Assembly (NCBI GenBank): GCA_963778675.1
Contig: CAVZVI010000013.1
Coordinates: 496,001-560,000, forward strand
DNA length: 64,000 nt
From: CAWCDJ01 sp963778675
GTDB taxonomy: Bacteria > Acidobacteriota > Terriglobia > Bryobacterales > Bryobacteraceae
Direction of reading: 5' to 3'
Shown: piece after piece, positions 28,958 to 38,580 of the stretch
Layout of the letters: each line of letters starts with the position of its first letter
Numbering within the stretch: position 1 is the stretch's first letter
Translations under genes and position numbers: made by a program
The notes under the pieces: generated by a model
Database searches by the model: none
Told to the model about the DNA's origin: nothing
The model's input: the letters and a program-made list of their open reading frames with translations, nothing else

Positions 28958-29374
28958 CTAACCCCCCTTGGAGTCGTGCTCGCCGGTTCCGGCAAGGTCT
29001 TCCAGCTTGGTCCCCTTCTTGTCGACGCGTTGCGCCACCGTGTCTCTCATATCCATGGTGCTTTCGGTCGCCCCCACGCTCGCATCGGTCGCCGCCGCGC
29101 GGCCCTCGGGCGGAGCATCCGCAGGAGCCGTCCGCTCCACCACGATATCGAAGCGCGCCACCAGCGTCGCGATCGCGCCTACCGCCGCCAGGATCGGCGC
29201 CACCACGGCTCCGACCGTCGCCACCGTCAGGGGAATCTCCATAAACGTGTGGCCCTGCTCGTCCTTGATGATAATCCGCCGGACGTTGCCCTCGTGGATG
29301 AGTTCGCGGATCTTATCGCCGAGCTCACTGGCATGAACCCGGAACTGCTCGAAGAATCGCTCGAATTTTTCCAT
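28958..29374 (-). CDS. DUF4342 domain protein
   Basis: The 138-residue protein has the DUF4342 core: GNVRRIIIKDEQGHTFMEIP followed by a hydrophobic segment (about residues 47-72). The C-terminus is acidic and low complexity. The upstream region has GGGAGAATGGAG before the ATG. Function unknown; probably a small membrane-associated protein. Confidence 0.85.
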   Translation of the reverse strand: MEKFERFFEQFRVHASELGDKIRELIHEGNVRRIIIKDEQGHTFMEIPLTVATVGAVVAPILAAVGAIATLVARFDIVVERTAPADAPPEGRAAATDASVGATESTMDMRDTVAQRVDKKGTKLEDLAGTGEHDSKGG

Positions 29375-29399
29375 ACTCCATTCTCCCGCCGCGATCCAC

Positions 29400-29407
29400 A
29401 GTATACT
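29400..29407. promoter_or_regulatory. Palindromic AGTATACT, possible bidirectional -10
   Basis: The 47-base interval between two divergent genes contains the perfect palindrome AGTATACT, giving TATACT on each strand. It lies 14 bases from the plus-strand ATG and about 25 from the minus-strand ATG. Confidence 0.5.
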
Positions 29408-29421
29408 GGCAAGTTTGGCTT

Positions 29422-30429
29422 ATGAAATCGTCTGTTTCGGCACTCCTGCTTTCCGCTACGTTAGCCTGCGCGCAATCGCCGCACCTCAGCGGCATCCGGC
29501 AACTGACGCACGGCGGCGAGAACGCCGAAGCCTACTGGTCTCCTGATGGCAAACGCCTCATCTTCCAAACTACGCATTCTCCCTACCCGTGTGATCAGAT
29601 TTTTCTGATGAATGCCGACGGCAGCGACCAGCATCTCGTCTCCACCGGCAAAGGCCGAACCACCTGCGGCTACTTTCTGGCCGACAACCACCATATCGTC
29701 TACGCCTCCACCCACCTCGCCGGAGACGCGTGCCCGGCCGAGCCCGACCGCAGCAAGGGCTATGTCTGGGGCATCTTCGCCGGCTATGACATCTTTCTCG
29801 CCACCGACAGCGGCGAGATCGAAAAGCGTCTCACCAATACACCCGGCTACGACGCCGAAGCCACCCAGAACTGGAAGACCGGCCGCATCGTCTATACCTC
29901 GCTCGCCTCTCACGATCTCGACCTGTGGACCATGCGGCCCGACGGATCCGATAAGAAGCAGATCACGCACAAAGAAGGCTACGACGGCGGCGCCGTCTTT
30001 TCGCGCGACGGCAAGAAACTCGTCTGGCGCTCAAACTACCCCAAGACTCCCGCCGAGATGGACCGCTACAAAACCCTCCTCGCCGAAAACCTCACCGCTC
30101 CCATGAAGATGGAAATTATGGTGGGTGATGCCAACGGCAGGAACGCGCACCCCATTACGAATTTCGGCTGCGCCAGCTTTGCCCCCACCTTCACGCCCGA
30201 CGGCAAGAAGATTCTCTTCGCCTCCAACAAGCACGCGTGCGACAGCCGCAATTTCGAACTCTACCTGATCAACGTCGACGGCACCGGGCTCGAGCAGGTG
30301 ACGAACTTCGGAGGCTTCACCTCCTTCCCCGAGTTCTCCCCCGACGGCAAGACCCTGGTCTTCTGTTCCGACCGCAACGCGAAATCGCGTTACGAGTTCA
30401 ATATCTTCACCGCAAACTGGAATCACTGA
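29422..30429 (+). CDS. Secreted TolB-like PD40 beta-propeller protein
   Basis: The 335-residue protein has a signal peptide (SALLLSATLACAQ). At least four PD40/WD40-like blades follow, recognised by repeats of the form W-S-P-D-G-K-R-L-I-F, F-S-R-D-G-K-K-L-V-W, F-T-P-D-G-K-K-I-L-F and F-S-P-D-G-K-T-L-V-F. It resembles the propeller domain of TolB, but no Pal/Tol genes are nearby, so it is probably a stand-alone periplasmic propeller. Confidence 0.88.
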   Translation: MKSSVSALLLSATLACAQSPHLSGIRQLTHGGENAEAYWSPDGKRLIFQTTHSPYPCDQIFLMNADGSDQHLVSTGKGRTTCGYFLADNHHIVYASTHLAGDACPAEPDRSKGYVWGIFAGYDIFLATDSGEIEKRLTNTPGYDAEATQNWKTGRIVYTSLASHDLDLWTMRPDGSDKKQITHKEGYDGGAVFSRDGKKLVWRSNYPKTPAEMDRYKTLLAENLTAPMKMEIMVGDANGRNAHPITNFGCASFAPTFTPDGKKILFASNKHACDSRNFELYLINVDGTGLEQVTNFGGFTSFPEFSPDGKTLVFCSDRNAKSRYEFNIFTANWNH

Positions 30430-30463
30430 AGGTCGTGCCACAATGGTTACCTCGGGGGATACG

Positions 30464-33400
30464 ATGCGCCGCTCGCTGATGGTTGCGCTGTTGACGGTCA
30501 TGGCAACGCCCGCCTTTGCCCAGCCGGCAATTTCACAGGTGGATGCCTTCTTCCCCAGCACAACCGCACCGGGCGGCGCGGCCATCACGGCCGGGACCGC
30601 CCTGCCGAACGGCTTCACGCTCCAGATCACCGGAACCGGCTTCGACTATCCGTTCGTCGTGAACTGGATCGACAACAATAACCCCGCCAACAACACGAGT
30701 TTCTCCAGCACCCAGGAAAACACGTTTCTGGTGGACCCGAATACCATCCAGGTTCCCACCGTTCCGGCAGCCCTGGTCGCCGCCGCCACCAGCATCACGG
30801 TGCAGGTGATGATTGGATCCGGCTCTCCTGTGTCGGCGCCGTTTACGGTCAACGCGGCTCTTCCGGCAACCATACCGGTCAGCGGTTCTCCGGTTGTGCT
30901 CCCAAGTGGCGTGGTGGGGGGCAACTATGCGCAGCCGCTGTTTCCGGCGGGTGACGGCACCGCTCCGTTCACCATGAGTCTTCAATCCGGCAGCCTGCCG
31001 CCGGGTCTGCCGGTTTTCAGCGCCAACGGAACAGTCAGCCCGTACGACAACTTCTACGTGGGCTCGCCGACCACAGCGGGAGTCTACACATTCCGGCTGG
31101 GGATTACGGACGCCTGGGGCAATTCCACTGCCCTGTCGTACAGCCTGACGATCGATCCGGCGCCGGTGATCAGTTCTCTCAACCCGCCCATCATCCCGGC
31201 GGGGAGCCTCGGCTTCCCGCTGACCGTGAATGGAGCGAATTTCACGCCGGGATCGGTGGTGCAGTGGAGGAGTGCCCTCACCGGCAACACGAATCTGACC
31301 ACCACTTATGTCAGCGCAACCCAATTGACCGCCGTGGTTCCCGCAAACCTCGTCCAGTTGCACGATCTTCCGGTGATCCGGGTGACCGTCCCTGGAGGCA
31401 GCTTCGTTGAAGCGAATTACATCGTCCAGTACCCGATCATCAGCAGCGTCACACCGCCCTATGTCACAGCGGGGCACCCAGCCTTCACCCTGACCGTGAC
31501 GGGGCAGTATTTTCTCACGGTTCCCTCAGTCACCCAGATCTTCCTCGGAGGCGTCGGGCTGCCCACCACTTCACCGAGTCCGGGAGTGCTGGAGGCTACC
31601 GTTCCGGCATCGCTGGTGGCTACGGCAGGCACCCCGACCTTCTGGGTGCAGAATCCCGGGGGCCAGATCTCGTTTGCCTATGGCGACTACATCGTCTTTC
31701 CGCCGGACGTGTTGACCAGTCTCAGCCCAACCAACCGTACGGCGGGAACCGGTTCCTTCGTCCTCACTATCGGCGGCACCAACCTGGTAAACGTCGCCAG
31801 GGTGATGTGGGATCAGTCCGCCATCACTTCGTTCGCAGTTGGCGGAACGACGCAGATCACGGTTACGATCCCGGCCGCATTCCTGACGCCCGGCGTCCAC
31901 AACGTCCACATCGTGACGACGGACGGCGCGCCATCCAACGCGCTGCCCTTCACGGTGAATCCTCCGCTCACCATCACCAGTGGGGCGCCGCCTCCCGGCA
32001 CCGCGCAAACGGATTATTCGTTCACGCTGGCCGCCAGCGGGGGAAGCCCTCCCTACCGCTGGTCCGCCACGGGACTGCCCGCGGGGCTCTCTTTGAACCA
32101 GTCCACCGGCGCAATTGCCGGTACGCCCTCCGCCGCGGGGAGTTCGACGGTGTCCGTGACCGTGACGGATTCCAGCCAGTTGACTGCGTCGGCGCAGTAC
32201 ACTCTGGCCATCAATCCCTACATTCCCCCGCTGCAGATCATCACTGCTTCGCCGCTGCCGGATGGAATTTCGGGCGCCAGCTACAGCGCGCAGTTCGCCG
32301 CCACCGGCGGTGCTCCGGGGTATACTTTCGGGGTGACGGCGGGCAGCCTTCCCCCCGGGCTTTCTCTTTCATCCAACGGCATCCTCTCCGGCATTCCGAC
32401 CAAGACGGGAGATTATAACTTTGCGGTGCAGGTGACCGACTCCGGCGGCACCAAAACGAGCGGCGCCTTTCTTCTCACCATCAAAGCGCCGCCACTGGTC
32501 ATCACCACCCCATCGTTCGCCGATGCGCCGGTGGGCACTTCCTTCAACACCCAGTTCGCCGCCACCGGAGGCGTCCCGCCATACGTGTGGGGAGCCAGCG
32601 GTTCGGTTCCTTCCGGCACCACCTTCAGCAGTAGCGGCATGTTGAGTGGAACGGCCAATTCGATCGGCACGTTCCAGTTCACGGTTCAGGTGAAAGACAG
32701 CGTAGGGACGGCCGCACTCAAGGCTTACACCATCAACATCACGAAGCTATCCTTGACCATCAGCGGGTCGGCGGGGAACGGGCAGGTGGGTGTTCCGTAC
32801 TCGGCAACGTTCACTGCCAGCGGGGGCCAGGCGCCCTACTCCTTCTCGGCGAGCGGACTGCCGGCGGGACTGAGTTTCTCCGGAGCGTCCATCAGCGGGA
32901 CGCCGGCGGTGGGGTCGGAAGGCACGTACACCGTGACGGTGACGGTGACCGATGCGGCCGGCGCCAAAGCCAGCGCGAGCAGCAGCGTCACCATTACCGG
33001 GGCGCCGCTGCAGATTACCACGGCGTCGCTGCCCAACGGGACGGTGGGAGGCGGGTATTCGGCGAGCGTGAGCGCGAGCGGGGGCACGCCTCCGTACACC
33101 TTCTCTGCCGGCGGGCTTCCGAGCGGAGTGAGCATCTCGCCGGGCGGAGCGATCAGCGGGACCATACCGGCCACGACACCTCCAGGCAATTTCGAGGTCA
33201 CCGCCACCGTGACGGACTCCAAGGGCAATACCGCCAGCCGCTCGTACACCGTGACGGTGACGTTGCCCGCGTTGACGATCACGGGGATTTCGAGCACCAC
33301 GGCGACGGCGGGCACTCCGTTCTCGGCGACGGCGGCGGCAGCGGGAGGGAAGCCGCCCTACACATGGTCGGGATCGGGGCCGGGCGTCAGCGTCTCGGCG

Positions 33401-34198
33401 TCGGGAGCGATTACGGGCACGTTCCCTTCGCCCGGATCGGTGGCCGTGAGCCTGAGCGTGAAAGACAGCGCCGGCGCCACGGCGAGCCAGACGTTCCAAA
33501 TCACCGTGGGGCTGCCGGCGACACCTTCGTCGACTCTCGGGGGGCTTCCCGGTACGGCCAACCCGGCGAGTCAAAGCACCGTGACCGTGACGCTGGGAGC
33601 GCCGTTTCCCGTAGACGTGATCGCGACGCTGACCATGACGTTCCAGCCGGACTCGGGACCGGACGATCCGGCGGTGCAATTCTCCACCGGAGGGCGCACG
33701 GCGCAGATGACCGTGCCCGCGGGCGGAACCGTGGGGGCGCCGGGTGTCGGCGTGCAGACCGGGACGGTGGCGGGGACCATTACGATTACGACGCAGTTGC
33801 AGGCATCGGGGCAGGACATCACGCCGAAGCCCGCGCCTCAGCAGACGATACGGATCAACGCCAGTGCGCCGGTGATCCGGAGCGTCACGGCCACGCGGTC
33901 GGGCAGCACCTTTACCGTGACGGTGGTGGGTTTTGCCACCGACCGGGAATTGACTCAGGCAATGTTCCAGTTCACGGGGGCGACGGGGTCGAACCTGCAG
34001 ACCACCAGCGTGACCATACCGGTGGATCAGTTGTTCGCGGCGTGGTACGGGAGCGCGGCTTCGGCGCAGTACGGCAGCCAGTTTACGTTCACCCAGCCGT
34101 TCACGGTCCAGGGCGATCCGGCGGCGGTGGTATCGGTGAGCGTGACGCTCACGAACAAGGCCGGCAGTTCCACCCCGGCCAGCGCGACCCTGCAGTAG
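30464..34198 (+). CDS. Large secreted IPT/TIG and putative Ig repeat protein
   Basis: The protein (about 1244 residues) has a signal peptide (LMVALLTVMATPAFAQ). The N-terminal third contains several IPT/TIG domains (for example PLTVNGANFTPGSVVQW and FVLTIGGTNLVNVARVMW). The middle contains six consecutive putative-Ig repeats of 80-90 residues, each with an ASGG/ATGG-x-P-P-Y core and an SGT/SGI turn. The C-terminus is a different beta domain. Start 30464 follows a GGGGGA ribosome-binding site; an in-frame ATG at 30443 lies upstream. Probably an adhesin or extracellular matrix protein, by analogy. Confidence 0.85.
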   Translation: MRRSLMVALLTVMATPAFAQPAISQVDAFFPSTTAPGGAAITAGTALPNGFTLQITGTGFDYPFVVNWIDNNNPANNTSFSSTQENTFLVDPNTIQVPTVPAALVAAATSITVQVMIGSGSPVSAPFTVNAALPATIPVSGSPVVLPSGVVGGNYAQPLFPAGDGTAPFTMSLQSGSLPPGLPVFSANGTVSPYDNFYVGSPTTAGVYTFRLGITDAWGNSTALSYSLTIDPAPVISSLNPPIIPAGSLGFPLTVNGANFTPGSVVQWRSALTGNTNLTTTYVSATQLTAVVPANLVQLHDLPVIRVTVPGGSFVEANYIVQYPIISSVTPPYVTAGHPAFTLTVTGQYFLTVPSVTQIFLGGVGLPTTSPSPGVLEATVPASLVATAGTPTFWVQNPGGQISFAYGDYIVFPPDVLTSLSPTNRTAGTGSFVLTIGGTNLVNVARVMWDQSAITSFAVGGTTQITVTIPAAFLTPGVHNVHIVTTDGAPSNALPFTVNPPLTITSGAPPPGTAQTDYSFTLAASGGSPPYRWSATGLPAGLSLNQSTGAIAGTPSAAGSSTVSVTVTDSSQLTASAQYTLAINPYIPPLQIITASPLPDGISGASYSAQFAATGGAPGYTFGVTAGSLPPGLSLSSNGILSGIPTKTGDYNFAVQVTDSGGTKTSGAFLLTIKAPPLVITTPSFADAPVGTSFNTQFAATGGVPPYVWGASGSVPSGTTFSSSGMLSGTANSIGTFQFTVQVKDSVGTAALKAYTINITKLSLTISGSAGNGQVGVPYSATFTASGGQAPYSFSASGLPAGLSFSGASISGTPAVGSEGTYTVTVTVTDAAGAKASASSSVTITGAPLQITTASLPNGTVGGGYSASVSASGGTPPYTFSAGGLPSGVSISPGGAISGTIPATTPPGNFEVTATVTDSKGNTASRSYTVTVTLPALTITGISSTTATAGTPFSATAAAAGGKPPYTWSGSGPGVSVSASGAITGTFPSPGSVAVSLSVKDSAGATASQTFQITVGLPATPSSTLGGLPGTANPASQSTVTVTLGAPFPVDVIATLTMTFQPDSGPDDPAVQFSTGGRTAQMTVPAGGTVGAPGVGVQTGTVAGTITITTQLQASGQDITPKPAPQQTIRINASAPVIRSVTATRSGSTFTVTVVGFATDRELTQAMFQFTGATGSNLQTTSVTIPVDQLFAAWYGSAASAQYGSQFTFTQPFTVQGDPAAVVSVSVTLTNKAGSSTPASATLQ

Positions 34199-34205
34199 AA
34201 GGGAG

Positions 34206-35231
34206 TCAGGCCCAAGTCAGCACGACTTTTCCCGAGTTGCCCGACAGCATTGCCTCGAAGCCCTTCTCGAACTCGGTGTAGTGATAGCGGTGCGTGATCA
34301 CCGGCATGATGTCCAGGCCGGATTCCAGCATGACCGTCATCTTGTACCACGTCTCGTACATCTCGCGCCCATAGATGCCCTTGATCGTCAGCATATTGAA
34401 GATGACCGTGTTCCAGTCGATCGGCATGGGCTCCGACGGAATCCCCAGCATCGCGATCTTCGCCCCGTGGCTCATGTTCGCGAGCATGTCGCGGAACGCC
34501 GACGGATTGCCGGACATCTCGAGCCCGACATCGAACCCCTCGGTCATCCCCAGCTCTTTCTGCACGTCCGCCAGCTTCGTCTCCCGCACGTTGACCGCGC
34601 GGGTCACGCCCATTCGTCTCGCCAGCTCCAGCCGGCACGGGTTGATGTCGGTGATCACCGTGTAGCGGGCGGCGGCGTGCTTCGCCACCGCCGCCGCCAT
34701 GATGCCGATCGGCCCCGCGCCCGTCACCAGTACGTCTTCACCCAGCAGCGGGAACGAGAGCGCGGTGTGCACCGCGTTTCCGAACGGGTCGAAGATCGCC
34801 GCCACGTCCAGCGGAACCGTCTCGCGGTGCCGCCAGATATTGGTCATCGGCAGCGCGATGTATTCCGCGAAAGCCCCCGGCCGGTTCACCCCGACGCCCA
34901 TGGTATGGGCGCACAGGTGCCGCCGCCCGGCGAGGCAGTTCCGGCAGCGCCCGCAGACCACGTGGCCTTCGCCGCTCACCAGGTCGCCGGGGAAGAAATC
35001 GACGACGTTCGAGCCGGTTTCCACGATCCGCCCCACGAACTCGTGCCCCACCGCCATCGGCACCGGAATTGTCTTCTGCGCCCACTCGTCCCACTTGTAG
35101 ATGTGGAGATCCGTGCCGCAAATCCCGGTTCGCAGCACCTGAATGAGGACGTCGTTGATCCCGATTTTGGGCACCTCGACGTCGTCCAGCCATAAACCCG
35201 GCTCACGCCTGCTCTTGACCAGTGCTTTCAC
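34206..35231 (-). CDS. tdh: L-threonine 3-dehydrogenase
   Basis: This zinc-dependent MDR enzyme oxidises L-threonine to 2-amino-3-oxobutyrate with NAD+. The 341-residue length equals known Tdh. Catalytic zinc ligands Cys38 (ICGTD), His63 and Glu64 (GHEF) are present, as are four structural-zinc cysteines (C93, C96, C99, C107) and the nucleotide motif GAGPIG. GTG at 35231 is chosen because it gives the standard MKALVKSR start; GTG 35240 is possible. No 2-amino-3-ketobutyrate ligase gene (kbl) is in the window, but the glycine cleavage operon begins 3.3 kb away on the same strand, so a threonine-to-C1 route is plausible. Confidence 0.93.
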   Translation of the reverse strand: MKALVKSRREPGLWLDDVEVPKIGINDVLIQVLRTGICGTDLHIYKWDEWAQKTIPVPMAVGHEFVGRIVETGSNVVDFFPGDLVSGEGHVVCGRCRNCLAGRRHLCAHTMGVGVNRPGAFAEYIALPMTNIWRHRETVPLDVAAIFDPFGNAVHTALSFPLLGEDVLVTGAGPIGIMAAAVAKHAAARYTVITDINPCRLELARRMGVTRAVNVRETKLADVQKELGMTEGFDVGLEMSGNPSAFRDMLANMSHGAKIAMLGIPSEPMPIDWNTVIFNMLTIKGIYGREMYETWYKMTVMLESGLDIMPVITHRYHYTEFEKGFEAMLSGNSGKVVLTWA

Positions 35232-35240
35232 ATTAACCAC

Positions 35241-35247
35241 GATAATA
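35241..35247. promoter_or_regulatory. Shared symmetric -10 element, tdh/ATP-grasp genes
   Basis: GATAATA reads GATAAT on the plus strand (7 bases before GTG 35254) and TATTAT on the minus strand (10 bases before GTG 35231), within a 22-base intergenic gap. Confidence 0.5.
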
Positions 35248-35253
35248 GAATTA

Positions 35254-36472
35254 GTGCCGAAGCGTCTCCTCCTCTTCGCCGCCACCACCGGATACCAGAT
35301 CCGCGTCTTCGCCGATGCCGCGCGCCGCATGGGTGTCGACCTGACGCTCGCCACCGATCGCTGCCACATTCTCGACGACCCCTGGGGTGACCGCGCCATC
35401 CCGGTTCGCTTCGACCACATCGCCTGGTCTCTCGATGCCCTCCGCGGCCGCGGGTTCGATGGCGTGGCCGCGGTCGGCGACCGTCCCGCGGTGCTCGCCG
35501 CCGAAGCCGCGCGCCTGTGCGACCTGCCCTTCCACTCCCCCGCCGCCGCCCGCGCGTGCCACGACAAGTACCTCGCGCGAACGCTCTTCCGGGCGGCCGG
35601 CCTGCGCGTTCCGCGCTTCCACCGGGCGCGGTCGGGCTCCGACTTCGCGCGCTTCCCCTGCGTGCTCAAACCCCTGGGCCTCTCCGCCAGCCGCGGCGTG
35701 ATCCGCGCCAATGACGCCGTCGCGTTCGCCGCCGCCGTCGATCGCATTCAGAGGATGGGCGAGCACGAAATCCAGGTCGAAGACTACATCCCGGGCCGCG
35801 AGTTTGCCGTCGAAGGGCTGGTCACCGCCGGCCGGCTCCAGCCACTTGCGATCTTCGACAAACCGGACCCGCTGGAAGGCCCTTACTTCGAAGAGACTCT
35901 CTATATCACCCCTTCGCGCGAGCCGGCCGAAGTGCAGCGGCAGCTTCTCGAGACCACTGCGGACGCCGTCCACGCCATCGGCCTGCGCCACGGCCCCGTC
36001 CACGCCGAGTTGCGCTACAACGAGGAGGGCGCATGGATGCTGGAAGCGCATGCGCGCCCGATCGGCGGACTATGCGCGAAGGCGCTGCGCTTCAGCCTGG
36101 TGGGGCAGGCCGGGAGTCCTGCGCCACTGGAAGAGCTCATCCTCCGGCACGCGCTCGGGGAGGACGTTTCCGCGGGCCCGCATCGAGCAGGGTGCGTCCG
36201 GCGTCATGATGATCCCCATCCCCAAGGCCGGCCTCTACCAGTCCGTCGAAGGAACGGACCGTGCATCGGCCGTCCCCGGCATCGAGGACGTCATCATCAC
36301 CGCGACCGTCGGGCAGCGGCTTATGCCACTTCCCGAAGGCTCCACTTATCTTGGATTTATTTTTGCGCGGGCCTCATCCCCCGCCGAGGTAGAACAGGCG
36401 CTGCGGCAGTCGCACGCGGAACTTCGGTTCCAGATCGCAGCCGTGCTCGAAACCTTCACGCCTTCGTCTTAG
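35254..36472 (+). CDS. ATP-grasp amino-acid ligase-like protein (apparent frameshift near 36178)
   Basis: ATP-grasp enzymes join a carboxylate to an amine with ATP. The protein has an N-terminal Rossmann-like part (LLLFAATTGYQIRVF), the ATP-binding region (FPCVLKPLGLSASRGV, then EDYIPGREFAVEG) and the metal site LEAHARPIGG. A C-terminal domain resembles that of L-amino-acid ligases. Near 36178 one extra G shifts the frame: before it the sequence is EELILRHALGEDVSA, after removing it ARIEQGASGVMMIPIPK continues to a TAG at 36472, about 405 residues. As sequenced, the raw frame runs on to 36483 with unrelated sequence. GTG start follows a GATAAT box by 7 bases. Substrate unknown. Confidence 0.75.
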
Positions 36473-36725
36473 GAGCCACGTAGTCCGGCGGGAGAGCTGC
36501 GCCCTCGCCGAAGAAGTAATTCTCCATCTGCTGGATCAGGAATTCCTGCGCCTGCGCCGTGCCGAGGTTCAGCCGGTACTCGTTCATGAGCATCTTCATG
36601 TGCTCGACCCACATCTTCCAGGCATCTTTCGAGACGTTCTCGTAGATGCGCTGCCCGAGCGGATGGCCTTCGAACGGCACCTCGTCAAGGCCCTCCATTT
36701 CGCGCTGAAACTTCACGCAGAACAC
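36456..36725 (-). CDS. yggX: YggX-family Fe(II)-trafficking/oxidative-stress protein
   Basis: YggX proteins protect iron-sulfur clusters against oxidation. The 89-residue product matches the family: FCVKFQREMEGLDEVPFEG at the start, then LGQRIYENVSKDAWKMW and a C-terminal MENYFFGEG. The conserved N-terminal cysteine is in VFCVKF. GTG at 36725 is preferred because GGAG lies 8 bases upstream and the length then matches the family (about 90); a longer frame back to 36824 adds a glycine-rich stretch with no counterpart. Last gene of the minus-strand gcv cluster. Confidence 0.88.
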   Translation of the reverse strand: MFCVKFQREMEGLDEVPFEGHPLGQRIYENVSKDAWKMWVEHMKMLMNEYRLNLGTAQAQEFLIQQMENYFFGEGAALPPDYVAPKTKA

Positions 36726-36804
36726 TTTGCGCGCTCCGGGACGAATCGCGTTATCGATCTGGTTGAAACCGCCACCACCGCCACAGCCCATAATCTTCAG
36801 GATA

Positions 36805-38580
36805 CTACGGCGCGAATCCCGCACCGATCAAAACCACACCCAAATCCCGCTGATCGCCGGGGGCGCGGAACGTGCGATCCACCCGCAACTCCACCGTGGC
36901 CGATGCGCCGGCCCCGCGCAGGGCATCCGCCGACTCCAGCGTATACTTGCCGTCCCCCGAATATGTGCCCGTGGCCACTTCCTTCCCGTCCAGCAGCAGC
37001 CACACGCGCCGCGCCGCCGCCTGCGGCGCAATGTAGAATTCCGCACGCAGCTTCTTCGGTGCGGCGGGATTCTTTACCACCAGTTCCGCCGTCCCCGCCG
37101 TCCAGCCGTCCGAAGGGTCGATGCCGCTGACGATCTGTTCCGCGGCACCCGGCTCTTTTACGGTCAGGTATTCGAGCTTCGGATGCCGCTCCATCACCAG
37201 GTCGGCGCGCACCCGGTCGATCGGCCCCGCCGAGACTCCGAACGGCCAGAAGCCCTTGTCGACGGTCGAGTACCCGGAATGCGACTCCAGCCCGATCAGC
37301 CGCAGCGGAATCGCCGGCTGAATGGCGGCCTTCGCGATCGGCGCCAGGGGGACCGTGGGCCGCACACTCGACCCCAACTCGCTCGTCACCAGGATGTCGC
37401 CCGCCCGCAGCCGCTCGTCTTTCCGCGCCGCCATCGCGCCCTGCGCTTCCAGGTAGTAGCGCAGCCCCCAGTCGTTATCCACCCACACGCGATGTCCCGC
37501 GGAAGGCCCGCGCAGCGATGCCGCGAACTTCCGGTAGCCATCCCAGTGCTGGTAGTTGACGATCGCGAGGCCCAGCGCGAGCGCCAGTTGCGCCGCGAAT
37601 CCCGCGGCCAGCCACTTGCGGTTCAACCGGGATACCAGCAGCGCCACCGGTGCCGCCATGGGCAGCAGGTACCGCGCCGACCCCGCGAAGAACACCGCCA
37701 CCGCGCCCGCGAAGAAGATCGCGATCCATGCCAGCAGGAACAGCGTCTCCGGCTCCTTCCGCTTGCGCCACGCCAGCACCGCCGCCGCCGGAACCAGCGC
37801 CGGGAACACGATGAACCAGCTATGGATGAACAGCATCACCGCGCTTGCCAGCTTGTGCTGCAAGGCCTGAAACCCGTAGCTCGCGAAATACCCCGTCAGC
37901 TTGCTCGCCGGCATCGCCCCCGTGGTGGCCCTCATGAACACCTGCCACGCGGCGATCGTGATCACCGGAACTGCCAGCACCGCCCACCGCGCCCGGTTGC
38001 GCCGGTCGAACAGCCACGCGTAAACCCCCAGGATCGGCACCAGGAACACCGCCTGGTAGGCCATCATGGCCGCCGCCGCCATGGCTGCCGCCGCCCACCA
38101 CAGACGGCCTGCGCAATACAATGCCGCCGCCGCCATCCAGAACGCCAGGAACGGCACATCCGCTTCGAGCGACCCTCCGTTCACCACGAATGCCGGGACC
38201 GCTACAAACAGCAGCGCCGCCCACAGCGGCTGCGGCGAGAACCGCTTCGCGAGCTCCCACATGGCCCACGCCGCGATCAGCGAAAACACCATGTAGGCCG
38301 CGTGAAACGGCACTTCCTTCACATCGCCGAACAGGGCGATGAGCCCGGCCAGCGGCCACGCATTCCCCGGAGGATGGGAGTGCCCGCGCAGGTCGACCAC
38401 GTCGCCCATGAACACATACGGAACGTTGTTCGGATGCAGCGGATCGATCAGCGCGTGCGCCGCCTCGGTGAGATAGATGTGGTCGTCGCCCTGGATCGCC
38501 TGGTTGAGGAATGGGACCCGAATCAACAGCACGAGCCCCAATACGAGAAGAAGCTGCCGCCGCCCTACTGCGCTTTCCAT
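36805..38580 (-). CDS. GT39-like polytopic membrane glycosyltransferase
   Basis: The 591-residue protein has 10-12 hydrophobic segments in its first 400 residues, preceded by an acidic first loop with GDDHIYLTE. This is the layout of ArnT/Pmt-type (GT39/GT83) enzymes that take sugars from polyprenyl phosphate carriers in the periplasm. The last 180 residues form a beta-rich extracytoplasmic domain. Its start overlaps the end of gcvPB by 16 bases, so it is co-transcribed with the glycine cleavage genes. Substrate unknown. Confidence 0.8.
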   Translation of the reverse strand: MESAVGRRQLLLVLGLVLLIRVPFLNQAIQGDDHIYLTEAAHALIDPLHPNNVPYVFMGDVVDLRGHSHPPGNAWPLAGLIALFGDVKEVPFHAAYMVFSLIAAWAMWELAKRFSPQPLWAALLFVAVPAFVVNGGSLEADVPFLAFWMAAAALYCAGRLWWAAAAMAAAAMMAYQAVFLVPILGVYAWLFDRRNRARWAVLAVPVITIAAWQVFMRATTGAMPASKLTGYFASYGFQALQHKLASAVMLFIHSWFIVFPALVPAAAVLAWRKRKEPETLFLLAWIAIFFAGAVAVFFAGSARYLLPMAAPVALLVSRLNRKWLAAGFAAQLALALGLAIVNYQHWDGYRKFAASLRGPSAGHRVWVDNDWGLRYYLEAQGAMAARKDERLRAGDILVTSELGSSVRPTVPLAPIAKAAIQPAIPLRLIGLESHSGYSTVDKGFWPFGVSAGPIDRVRADLVMERHPKLEYLTVKEPGAAEQIVSGIDPSDGWTAGTAELVVKNPAAPKKLRAEFYIAPQAAARRVWLLLDGKEVATGTYSGDGKYTLESADALRGAGASATVELRVDRTFRAPGDQRDLGVVLIGAGFAP

